A stretch of 64,000 nt of DNA from Nocardia mexicana NBRC 108244 (GTDB taxonomy: Bacteria; Actinomycetota; Actinomycetes; Mycobacteriales; Mycobacteriaceae), in contig NZ_BDBV01000057.1 of assembly GCF_001613165.1 (NCBI RefSeq), positions 1 through 64,000 on the forward strand, read 5' to 3'. Below the pieces are notes generated by a model. That model worked only from the letters and a program-made list of their open reading frames with translations. It was not told the origin of the DNA and did no database searches. Positions 47,958 to 55,805 of this stretch are shown here, one piece after another (the stretch's first letter is position 1; every line of letters starts with the position of its first letter). Made by a program: the position numbers and the translations under genes.

Positions 47958-49226
47958 TCAGTCGATGAGGGTGACGTCAGCCCCGCTGAACAGGAGGTCG
48001 ATCGCGCGCCCGCGCGGTGGTGACGTGCTCGGCAGCAGTCGCGCAGACGGCGTGAATTCGAACAGTTCATGCAGAAATACCTCGATTGCCAACTGCGCCA
48101 GCTGTTTACCGGGACAGACGTGCCTGCCGAATCCGAATGTCAGTGGGAGTTTCCCAGGACCGTGCAGAGCGAGTGGGTCGGCGAACGCTCGCGGGTCGCG
48201 GTTGGCGGCGCCGAACATTACCAGGACCGGCCCTCTCGGGAGCGTGGTGCCGCTACGCAATGTCACGGGATGCACGACGGCGCGTTTCCAGGCCACCAGG
48301 CCCGGGTCGAGTTGCAGTGTCTTCGCGGTTACTCTGGCCGCTTCGGCTCGGTTGGTGAGCAAGCCCCACCAATACCGGCCGGGGTCTCGGAGCATGCGCT
48401 GCACGCCCTGCTGAATACTGCCGCTGACGGTATGGACGCCTGCGGCAAGCGAATTCGCCACGGCGGAGACGGCGACTCGATGCGGGATGTCGGCCGCACG
48501 GAGCCTCGCGGGAAATCCGTCCGCCCCACCGCGTTCGACGGCATCGGCGCTCACGGTGAACAACCGGCCCAGAGCGCCGACCGCACAGGCCAATTCGCGG
48601 CCGCGCAGGCGCTGCCCGAGCAATCCGGACTGCGCGCCGCTCCACTCCGACACCCGGGGCCAGTCCTCGGGCGACAGGCCGACCGCCTCACCGATGACCC
48701 GGGTGGCGTAGGCGATCGACAAGGCCGTCACGTCGAGGGGGCCGCCCATCGCCCGATACGGGCTCAGCGCTCGATGGAAGTGCTCGGTCAGGTCCTCGAG
48801 GCGTTGTGGCCGCTCGGCCGCGGGGACCGTGAAGTGTCCGGCCGGGCCCGCCATGGTGTCCCACACCTGTTTGTGCATGGCCTCATCGGTCGAATCCGCG
48901 GTTGCCTTCGCGGGCAAGGGAATCAGATGCCGACACAGATGACCGACGGCGCGTGGGTTGGCCGCGATGCGCCCGAAACCTACCAGTGGCCGCAGCGAAT
49001 TCGCGTGGGAGATCCCCGGATCGGCGGCCTCCAGCAACTCGCGCACGTCGTCGTACCGCCAAACCATACGCAGCCCGCTGGAGTGCGCATAGGTCGGTTC
49101 GGGCCAGCGGTGCAACCTCCGATAGCGGTCGTCGCGTTCGGCGAATGTCAGCTGGTTCGGGGTCAATCGCGCGAATGGGAACTCTCGTGTCACCGGCTTC
49201 CGATGCGCTCGTCCCAGATCGGTCAC
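47958..49226 (-). CDS. Cytochrome P450 lacking the ExxR motif
   Basis: 422 residues from GTG 49226, whose GTGA overlaps the upstream stop. The heme-ligand loop F-G-F-G-R-H-V-C-P-G-K is canonical, and the I-helix has A-G-V-H-T. The K-helix, normally E-x-x-R before L-D-P, reads K-T-L-Q-L-D-P, so neither the Glu nor the Arg is present. P450s without ExxR are known in the streptomycete CYP157 group. Folding and heme binding are therefore still possible. The N-terminal half is full length and the substrate is unknown. No ferredoxin gene is adjacent. Tight coupling to DUF4254 and hydrolase genes suggests one pathway. Confidence 0.88.
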   Translation of the reverse strand: MTDLGRAHRKPVTREFPFARLTPNQLTFAERDDRYRRLHRWPEPTYAHSSGLRMVWRYDDVRELLEAADPGISHANSLRPLVGFGRIAANPRAVGHLCRHLIPLPAKATADSTDEAMHKQVWDTMAGPAGHFTVPAAERPQRLEDLTEHFHRALSPYRAMGGPLDVTALSIAYATRVIGEAVGLSPEDWPRVSEWSGAQSGLLGQRLRGRELACAVGALGRLFTVSADAVERGGADGFPARLRAADIPHRVAVSAVANSLAAGVHTVSGSIQQGVQRMLRDPGRYWWGLLTNRAEAARVTAKTLQLDPGLVAWKRAVVHPVTLRSGTTLPRGPVLVMFGAANRDPRAFADPLALHGPGKLPLTFGFGRHVCPGKQLAQLAIEVFLHELFEFTPSARLLPSTSPPRGRAIDLLFSGADVTLID

Positions 49227-49774
49227 CAGTCGGCTTCTCTCGGTACGGGCAGGCGGCGGACTCCGTCGGTCACCTGCGCGATCAGATCGTTGTAACCGTC
49301 GGCCAATTCGGCCAGCCGATGCCAGGCGGCGTGCACGCGTGGTTCTGCCGAGCCCTCGGTCGAGGTCAGCGCGATCGTGGCTCGCACCTGTGTCTCGGCG
49401 AGATGATCGATCACCGACCCGAGCGTTTCGGTATGCAGCGCCACACCGTGACGGTGTTGTGGGATGTGCTGCTCGGTCCACACGTCGATGTCGTGGATCA
49501 GAGTGGCACGCGCATAACCCGTCACTTTCCCGGTGTCACCGGTCAGCCGCGCCCGGTGCATTTCGGCCAGCAGGTGCCCCCAGTGCGCGAGTGGATGCTC
49601 CGCGGCGTCGCCGATGCGAGGCGCGGCGTCGTCGCGCATCGAGTGCAGCAGATCTCGCGCCGACGGCAGCCGCCCGGGGCTCGCGGCCGCGCCCTCGACC
49701 AGCAGGGGCCGGCGGCCCGTCCACGCCGCGGGCGTGATTCGGGACGCGCCGGGTTCACAGGGCTGCCGGTTCAC
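49223..49774 (-). CDS. DUF4254-family protein
   Basis: 183 residues from GTG 49774, overlapping the hydrolase stop as GTGA and ending in a GTGA overlap with the P450. Signature blocks are H-P-L-A-H-W-G-H-L-L-A-E-M-H, R-A-T-L-I-H-D-I-D-V-W, and the typical H-T-E-T-L-G-S-V-I-D-H-L-A and R-L-A-E-L-A-D-G-Y-N-D-L-I ending. DUF4254 proteins are common in Nocardia and relatives and have no known biochemical role. The long overlapping frame extending to 50311 is only the hydrolase read in the wrong frame, so this shorter start is used. Confidence 0.8.
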   Translation of the reverse strand: MNRQPCEPGASRITPAAWTGRRPLLVEGAAASPGRLPSARDLLHSMRDDAAPRIGDAAEHPLAHWGHLLAEMHRARLTGDTGKVTGYARATLIHDIDVWTEQHIPQHRHGVALHTETLGSVIDHLAETQVRATIALTSTEGSAEPRVHAAWHRLAELADGYNDLIAQVTDGVRRLPVPREADW

Positions 49775-50574
49775 AGGAATTCGGAGACAACGGTGTTGAA
49801 CCGATCCGGTTCTTCGGCGAACGGTACGTGACCACTGTGCTCGAACCGCACCGTCGTGGCCTTCGGCAGCTGCGTCGCCAGCCAGTCGTCGAGTGGACCG
49901 GGAAAGATCTTGCTCTGCGCACCGTAGATCAGCAGCGTCGGGACGGTGACCTCGGCCAGCACCGGTCGCAGATCGGCATAGGCCATGTCGTACCAGATGG
50001 CCGCGGCGGCCGACGTCGGTACCTTGGTCGTCTCCGCGTACGCAGCGTCGATCGCCTCCGCGGAAGGCGCATCGGCGAAGCATGCGGCGATGAACGGTTT
50101 GATCACCGTAGGGCGGGAGTGGCGCAGTCCCTGGACGAACACCGCCATATCGGATTCGGTGTACCCGCCCTGCAGCGGGAAATCCCAGTCCGCCGCGCCC
50201 AGGAAACGTGGGGATTGATCTACGAAGATCGCGGATCGCAAACGCCCGCACCCGAACTGGCGCACGTAGCTGAGGATGACCGCGGTTCCCATCGACCAGC
50301 CTGCCAGGCACACATCGTCGAGCGCGAGATGGTCGAGCAGGCTGTCGATGTCGCGGGCGTACTGCGCGAGGGTGTGGCCGTCATCGGTCTTCCCGGAGTT
50401 GCCGTGCCCGCGCAGGTCCACGGCGATCACCCGGTTGCCTTCGGCCAGCGCGGGGACGTTCTGCGCGAAGAATGTGGAGTTCATCGTCCACCCGTGAATG
50501 AGCACGACGGCCGGACCTTCGCCGTGGTCCTCGTAGTACATCGGCACGCCGTCCGGCAACTCCACATACGCCAT
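49771..50574 (-). CDS. Alpha/beta hydrolase
   Basis: 267 residues. Classic hydrolase-fold motifs: oxyanion region V-L-I-H-G-W-T-M, D-L-R-G-H-G-N-S-G-K, nucleophile elbow L-A-G-W-S-M-G-T-A, acid strand L-L-I-Y-G-A-Q-S-K, and catalytic His in E-H-S-G-H-V-P-F. It belongs to the haloperoxidase/C-C hydrolase-like group; the substrate cannot be predicted. It is the first gene of an overlapping operon (hydrolase, DUF4254, P450, then the tRNA editing domain) and divergent from the GAF regulator at 50749, whose shared 174-base upstream region probably holds both promoters. Confidence 0.88.
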   Translation of the reverse strand: MAYVELPDGVPMYYEDHGEGPAVVLIHGWTMNSTFFAQNVPALAEGNRVIAVDLRGHGNSGKTDDGHTLAQYARDIDSLLDHLALDDVCLAGWSMGTAVILSYVRQFGCGRLRSAIFVDQSPRFLGAADWDFPLQGGYTESDMAVFVQGLRHSRPTVIKPFIAACFADAPSAEAIDAAYAETTKVPTSAAAAIWYDMAYADLRPVLAEVTVPTLLIYGAQSKIFPGPLDDWLATQLPKATTVRFEHSGHVPFAEEPDRFNTVVSEFL

Positions 50575-50748
50575 CGCTGACCTCCACCCTGTCCGAAATA
50601 TGTTTCATGGCACTTTCGCGGGTGCACGGCGCACGTGACCACACAGTCGGCAGGGGTTGCAATGACGTTGCAGCAGAGACAATTGCGGTAGCGGAGGCTC
50701 GGGGCTTACGCTCCAGCTATTGCCGACGACAACTTTGCACAGAAGCAC

Positions 50749-51990
50749 TTGGCCAAGGCCCGAGATGACCTGCTTGCCAACGGACATGCACGGCAGGTGC
50801 GCTCCGATGTACGTGCCTCGTGGGACCGTGCGCGCCGCCGCGGGCTGCATCCCAACCGTCATCTCCCGCAGGTCGTGCTGACCGCCGACGAACTGCGGGA
50901 GTACCGGGAGAACGACCCGATGGGTACCGTCCTGCCGACGCTGCTGACCTCACTGGACGCCGCGGCGTCGGAGCCGGGACACATTCTGTTCGTCGGCGAT
51001 GCCCAGGGACATCTGTTGTGGGTGCGGGGTGACGCCTCCACACGCCGAGTGGCGGAACGTGCGAATCTGGTCTCCGGGGCGCGGTGGAGCGAGGCGGGCG
51101 CGGGCACCAATGGTGTCGGTACCGCGCTGGCGCTCGGTAAGCCGTTCCAGGTGCGCGGGGCCGAGCACTACCTGTCGCTCGCCATGGAATTCACTTGCAC
51201 GGCGGCCCCGATTCGGGATCCCGCTACGGGAGCCGTGATCGGCGTAGTCGACGTCACCTGCCGCCGCCAAGACGCTCGCGCCATGGCGTTACCCCTGGTG
51301 ACCGCGGCGGCCCGGTTGGCCGAAGCGCATCTCGCGGACCTGTACCGTCGGCGAGATGCCGAGGCGCGCACTCGGTATGTGGACCGGATCTCCGCTCGCT
51401 CACCCGACTGGAACGCCTTGTTGTCGGTGGACGGGCGGGTGCTGCACGCGGAGCCCGCCGGTTGGTTGCCGACGATCTGGCCGGGGGCGCTCGTGGAGGG
51501 GCCGGCGACGCTACCCGACGGCCGCCCCGTTGTCCTCGAACGCCTGTCGCAGACAGGTATGTTCGCGGTCCGTGCTCCGCGCCGCGGTGTCCTCGATACA
51601 CGGGTCGCCCACGTGACAGCCCTGGGGAGGGACCGTGCGCTCCTTGATCTCGACGGAGCCGTCCATCAGTTGAGCGCCCGGCACAGTGAGCTCGTTGTGC
51701 TCCTGCTCGCGCATCCCGAGGGCATCACGGCCGCGGCACTGGCCGAACAGGTCTACGGATCCGGCGGCAAGGTCGTCACCGTGCGGGCCGAACTCGCCCG
51801 GCTGCGGCGGATACTCGGGTATCGGTTGATCGCCAACCCCTACCGCATCGATCCCTCTGTCACCGCGGACTTCCAGCAGCCCGGTGACCGCGCGGCCGGG
51901 CGCACAGTGCTGCCCAGTTCGCAGGCCCCCGGAATCATTCGGCTCCGCCACCGCTTCGATCGGGGTGACGTCCCCTTCGGCCTCGCCTGA
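50749..51990 (+). CDS. GAF-domain transcriptional regulator with C-terminal winged helix
   Basis: 413 residues from TTG 50749. Codon pattern and sense continue upstream in frame (A-D-D-N-F-A-Q-K-H-L) to an ATT at 50719, so the true start may be that rare codon. Residues about 70-190 are a GAF domain of the AcoR type (H-I-L-F-V-G-D-A-Q-G-H-L-L-W; G-A-R-W-S-E-A-G-A-G-T-N-G-V-G-T-A). There is no AAA+ or Fis module. Instead the C-terminal part has a winged-helix pattern (L-S-A-R-H-S-E-L-V-V-L-L-L-A-H-P ... L-R-R-I-L-G-Y-R-L). It probably senses a small molecule and controls the divergent hydrolase/P450 operon. Confidence 0.85.
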   Translation: MAKARDDLLANGHARQVRSDVRASWDRARRRGLHPNRHLPQVVLTADELREYRENDPMGTVLPTLLTSLDAAASEPGHILFVGDAQGHLLWVRGDASTRRVAERANLVSGARWSEAGAGTNGVGTALALGKPFQVRGAEHYLSLAMEFTCTAAPIRDPATGAVIGVVDVTCRRQDARAMALPLVTAAARLAEAHLADLYRRRDAEARTRYVDRISARSPDWNALLSVDGRVLHAEPAGWLPTIWPGALVEGPATLPDGRPVVLERLSQTGMFAVRAPRRGVLDTRVAHVTALGRDRALLDLDGAVHQLSARHSELVVLLLAHPEGITAAALAEQVYGSGGKVVTVRAELARLRRILGYRLIANPYRIDPSVTADFQQPGDRAAGRTVLPSSQAPGIIRLRHRFDRGDVPFGLA

Positions 51991-52059
51991 CATCGTGATT
52001 TCCCTGGGAGTTCCGGCGTCCGCTGATCGAAACATCCTGCGGTACAGGGTTTTCCGCCA

Positions 52060-52791
52060 CTATCCGAGCCGCGCGCCGAGGTCGGCTGCCGCCGCGCTCA
52101 CCGCTGCCCCGAAGAACGGCGTGGATTCGTCGGTGAGGCGGCTGATCGGGATGTTCACGCTCAGGCTCGCGATCGGTCGTCCGGCGCCGTCGCGGACCGG
52201 CGCGGCGACGGCGCCGACATCGGACCGCCACTCGCCGCGATTGACCGCGTACCCCTGCTCGCGGACGGCATCCAGTTCGGCGCGCAGTGCGCCGGGATCG
52301 GTGATGGTCGTGTCGGTGTATCGCGGTAGCTCGTCGGAGAGCAACTGCCCGATGTCGTCGTCGTAGGCCAGGACCGCCTTGCCATTGGCGGAGGCGTGCA
52401 AGGGAAGTGCGTGGCCGAGCGCCATGCTGGTGCGCACCGGCTTATCGGTCTCGAGCCGTTCGATCAGGACCATCTTGCCGCCCTCGGGAACCGTCAGGTG
52501 CACCGTCTCCCCGGTGTGCCGCCGCAGGTCCTCCATGATCGGCAGCGCCGTCCCGCGCAGCCCGAGATCGCCTCCGGCGCGGCCGCCGACCGCCAGCGCC
52601 TTGGTGGTCAGCACCCATCGCGTGATCTCGCCGGCGGCGGGGCGGATCCACTCGGCCGTGTCGAGCGTGGTCAGCGCCCGCTGCACCGAACTCTTCGGCA
52701 TATCCAGCACCCGGGCCAGCTCCCCGACGCCGACCGGCTGCCGAGCCGCGACCTCCTCGAGCACGCGCAGTGCGTTCAGGACACTTCGCAC
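52060..52791 (-). CDS. IclR-family transcriptional regulator
   Basis: 243 residues from GTG 52791 with GGAGGAG 8 bases upstream; the longer frame to 52872 would run through the divergent promoter. N-terminal winged helix: V-R-S-V-L-N-A-L-R-V-L-E-E-V-A ... G-E-L-A-R-V-L-D-M-P-K-S-S-V-Q-R. The C-terminal effector domain has the family blocks H-L-T-V-P-E-G, L-H-A-S-A-N-G-K-A-V-L and Y-A-V-N-R-G-E-W-R-S-D-V-G-A-V-A-A-P-V. It is divergent from the aminotransferase/MFS/dehydrogenase set with a perfect palindrome between them, so it most likely autoregulates and controls that set in response to a metabolite. Confidence 0.92.
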   Translation of the reverse strand: MRSVLNALRVLEEVAARQPVGVGELARVLDMPKSSVQRALTTLDTAEWIRPAAGEITRWVLTTKALAVGGRAGGDLGLRGTALPIMEDLRRHTGETVHLTVPEGGKMVLIERLETDKPVRTSMALGHALPLHASANGKAVLAYDDDIGQLLSDELPRYTDTTITDPGALRAELDAVREQGYAVNRGEWRSDVGAVAAPVRDGAGRPIASLSVNIPISRLTDESTPFFGAAVSAAAADLGARLG

Positions 52792-52864
52792 AGTCTCGAC
52801 TCCTCCACTGCCTTGACTCCTCCACCGCGCATCCCTACCCTTACCGAACCTTATCGCGGAACAG

Positions 52865-52883
52865 TGTGCCACATTGTGGCACA
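52865..52883. promoter_or_regulatory. Perfect 9-1-9 inverted repeat, likely IclR operator
   Basis: TGTGCCACA-T-TGTGGCACA, perfectly symmetrical, lies 18 bases before the ATG of the aminotransferase and 73 bases before the IclR start. IclR proteins bind palindromes of this size in divergent promoters. A protein bound here would block initiation toward the plus strand. Confidence 0.7.
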
Positions 52884-52901
52884 GAACGGAAATCGGTTGT
52901 C

Positions 52902-54068
52902 ATGACTGCTCGCACCGGACGGCATTTTCTGCAGATCCCCGGACCGACCAACGTCCCCGACCGGGTCCTGCACGCCCTCGCCCAACCGACCATCGACCAT
53001 CGCGGACCCGACTTCGCCGATCTCACCCGGGACCTGCTACATCGTCTGAAACCGGTGTTCGGCACGGACGATCCGGTCGTCATCTACCCCTCGTCGGGAA
53101 CCGGTGCGTGGGAGGCGGCGCTGGTCAACACCCTCTCGCCCGGCGACCGCGTGCTGGCCTTCGAAACCGGTCACTTCGCGACCCTGTGGCGCGATATGGC
53201 CGAACGACTCGGGCTCACAGTCGAATTCGTGCCGGGGGACTGGCGGCGGGGCGTCGATCCGGCCGCCGTCGCCGAACGGCTCGCCGCCGACACGTCGCAC
53301 GGCATCGCGGCGGTGATGGTCGTGCACAACGAGACCTCGACCGGGGTGACCAGCCGGATACCGGAAATCCGTGCGGCCATGGACGATTCGGACCATCCGG
53401 CGCTGCTGCTGGTCGACACGATCTCCTCGCTGGGCTCCATCGACTACCGGCACGACGACTGGGGCGTCGATGTGACGGTCGGCTGCTCGCAGAAGGGACT
53501 GATGCTGCCGCCCGGCCTCGGCTTCAATGCGATCAGCGACAAGGCGCTGGCGGCGACCCAGCGGTCGCGGCTGCCGAGGTCCTACTGGGATTGGGCGAAC
53601 ATCCTGGAGGCCAACGAGAGTGGTTTCTATCCCTACACCCCGGCCACCAACCTGCTCTACGGCCTCCGGGAGGCGCTGCTGCTCCTGGAGGAGGAGGGCT
53701 TGCCGAATGTCTTTGCGCGGCACCGCCGCCACTCGGCCGCGACCCGGGAGGCCGTGCGGGGCTGGGGACTCGAGGTGCTCTGCGCGGACAAGCGCGAATA
53801 CTCCGACTCCCTGACCGCCGTCGTGCTGAGCGAAGAGCACGATGCCGACAAGGTCCGCCGCATCATTTTGGAACGGTTCGACATGTCCCTGGGCACCGGC
53901 CTCGGCAAGCTCGCCGGGCGGGTGTTCCGCATCGGCCACCTCGGGTCCCTCAACGATCTGACGCTCGCCGGAACGCTGTCCGGCGTGCAGATGGGCCTCC
54001 AGCTCGCCGGAGTCCCGGTCGACCCGGCCGGTCTGCAGGCCGCGCTCGAGGTACTGCGCGGCGAATGA
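52902..54068 (+). CDS. Class V aminotransferase (serine/alanine/ureidoglycine--glyoxylate type)
   Basis: 388 residues. The family opening Q-I-P-G-P-T-N-V-P and D-H-R-G-P-D-F are present, as are Y-P-S-S-G-T-G-A-W-E-A (phosphate cup), V-H-N-E-T-S-T-G-V, D-T-I-S-S-L-G and the PLP lysine in G-C-S-Q-K-G-L-M-L-P-P-G. This is the SPT/AGT subgroup, which transfers an amino group to glyoxylate; PucG ((S)-ureidoglycine) and serine--glyoxylate enzymes cannot be separated by eye. With the downstream MFS carrier and FAD/FeS 2-hydroxyacid dehydrogenase it suggests glyoxylate/glycolate or ureide metabolism. It is controlled by the divergent IclR gene. Confidence 0.88.
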   Translation: MTARTGRHFLQIPGPTNVPDRVLHALAQPTIDHRGPDFADLTRDLLHRLKPVFGTDDPVVIYPSSGTGAWEAALVNTLSPGDRVLAFETGHFATLWRDMAERLGLTVEFVPGDWRRGVDPAAVAERLAADTSHGIAAVMVVHNETSTGVTSRIPEIRAAMDDSDHPALLLVDTISSLGSIDYRHDDWGVDVTVGCSQKGLMLPPGLGFNAISDKALAATQRSRLPRSYWDWANILEANESGFYPYTPATNLLYGLREALLLLEEEGLPNVFARHRRHSAATREAVRGWGLEVLCADKREYSDSLTAVVLSEEHDADKVRRIILERFDMSLGTGLGKLAGRVFRIGHLGSLNDLTLAGTLSGVQMGLQLAGVPVDPAGLQAALEVLRGE

Positions 54069-54298
54069 AACCCGGTTCGGCGTAGCGCATTCCGGTGACG
54101 GCACGGATGCGCGCAGCCGATCCTGGACGTCCTCTCCACCCTTTTCGCTCTCCGCTGGGCACGTCGTAGGCCCGCTCCGACGGCACGGACACGACGCTCG
54201 ACGCTCCGCCACGAGCGATACCCACGCTCCGCGAACGAGCCTGGGCTCCACCATGAGTCGGCGCCGCCCGCGTCGGCCACTCACGAGGAGGTAGGTCG

Positions 54299-55645
54299 TT
54301 GATCGAGACGACTTCCCCTGTCCGGCGCCTGTCCCACATGAAGCGGTGGACCTACATCCTGCCGGTCGTCGTATTCATCTATGTCATCTGCTACATCGAC
54401 CGCACCAATATCGGTTTCGCCCTGCCCCACCTCGAGGCCGATATGAATCTGACGGGGGCCCAGCAGGGACTCGCCAGCGGCATCTTCTTCTGGGGATATC
54501 TGCTGCTGCAGATTCCGGGCGGCTACATGGCCGAGCGGTGGAGCGCCCGGTGGTGGATCGCGATACTGATGGTGCTGTGGAGCGTGGCGGCCATGGCCTC
54601 GGGCTTCACCAACTCGGTCGGCCAATTGCTGCTCGCCCGTTTCCTTCTCGGCGTCGCGGAGGGCGGTGTCCAGCCCGCGCTGATGGCCACCATCCGGTGC
54701 TGGTTCCCGTTCGCCGAGCGCAGCCGCGCCTACGCGATCTTCAAGCTGTACACGCCGATCGCGGCCATCGTCGCCGCGCCGTTCTCCGGCATCCTGCTGA
54801 CCTACACCGACTGGCGCTGGATGTTCATCATTCAGGGCGGCGCCCCGCTGATCGTGGGGCTGATCGCCTGGCTGGCGGTGGTGCGCGATACCCCCGCGAA
54901 GGCGGGCTGGTTGTCGGACACCGAGCGCAACTACATCGAGAGCTCCCGCCTCGAGGAGGGCGAGCCGCTGCAGCACCGCGGAACCTTCAAGGCCGCCTTC
55001 ACAAGTCGCATAGTCTGGCGGTTCGCGCTCATCTACACGCTCACCCAGATGGGCCTGCTCGGCCTCACGCTGTGGCTGCCGAGCGTGCTCAAGAAGGCCT
55101 TCCACACCGATATGAAGGTGGGCCTGGTCGCGATGCTGCCACAGCTCGCGGCGGGTGCGGCCATCATCCTGGTCGGCCGCTCGGCGGACCGACGCGGCGG
55201 GCACGTCACCCATATGTCGGTGGTGCTGGGCAGCGCCGCGGTGATCCTCGGCGGCGCGAGTCTGATTTCGGCACAACAGAAATGGCTCGTGCTCGGGGCG
55301 ATGATCCTGGGCACGGCCGCGTCGATCGCCTGGTACGGGCCGTTCTGGGCGACGGTCACCAAGCTGGTGCCCGCGGCCGCTGCCGGTGCGGGGATGGGTC
55401 TCATCAATGGCGTCGGGAATCTGGGCAGCTTCTTCGGACCGTATGTCGGCGGCTGGCTCAGCGATCTGAGCGGCGGGGGATACGCGCTCACCCAGGTGTT
55501 CTTCGGCGCGGTATTCGGCACTGCCGCACTGCTCGTGCTGACCTTGCGCAAGCAACTGCGGGAGGCGACGGGTGCAGCCCCGGTGCCGGATCCGCCCGAG
55601 CCGGATCGCGCACCCGCGGTCCAGCCTCCGCCGCAGCCAGCCTGA
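54299..55645 (+). CDS. MFS transporter, anion:cation symporter-like
   Basis: 448 residues from a TTG with GAGGAGG 8 bases upstream. Twelve hydrophobic helices. Helix 1 has V-I-C-Y-I-D-R-T-N-I-G-F-A, the hallmark of the ACS (organic acid/allantoate) MFS group, then G-Y-L-L-L-Q-I-P-G-G-Y-M-A-E-R and W-S-V-A-A-M-A-S-G-F. The C-terminal tail is Pro-rich and cytoplasmic. It probably imports the carboxylate or ureide used by the flanking enzymes. A 230-base gap after the aminotransferase holds no gene. Confidence 0.88.
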   Translation: MIETTSPVRRLSHMKRWTYILPVVVFIYVICYIDRTNIGFALPHLEADMNLTGAQQGLASGIFFWGYLLLQIPGGYMAERWSARWWIAILMVLWSVAAMASGFTNSVGQLLLARFLLGVAEGGVQPALMATIRCWFPFAERSRAYAIFKLYTPIAAIVAAPFSGILLTYTDWRWMFIIQGGAPLIVGLIAWLAVVRDTPAKAGWLSDTERNYIESSRLEEGEPLQHRGTFKAAFTSRIVWRFALIYTLTQMGLLGLTLWLPSVLKKAFHTDMKVGLVAMLPQLAAGAAIILVGRSADRRGGHVTHMSVVLGSAAVILGGASLISAQQKWLVLGAMILGTAASIAWYGPFWATVTKLVPAAAAGAGMGLINGVGNLGSFFGPYVGGWLSDLSGGGYALTQVFFGAVFGTAALLVLTLRKQLREATGAAPVPDPPEPDRAPAVQPPPQPA

Positions 55646-55805
55646 TCACGCGCACCGTCGGCGGCCTGATGACGTGCGTGATCAGACCGCCGACAACGCC
55701 GGTCCGACCACGCTGGTCCGACCACGCCGGTTCGGCGAGGAGCGTTCGGCGAGGCCGGTCGCCCACGTCAGTTCGACGAAACACTGTGAACCACAGGGAG
55801 TTCCC

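Noticed and set aside
49223..50311. 362-residue version of the DUF4254 gene
   Set aside because: Its first half is the wrong frame of the alpha/beta hydrolase. The GTG at 49774 with GTGA overlap is the better start.
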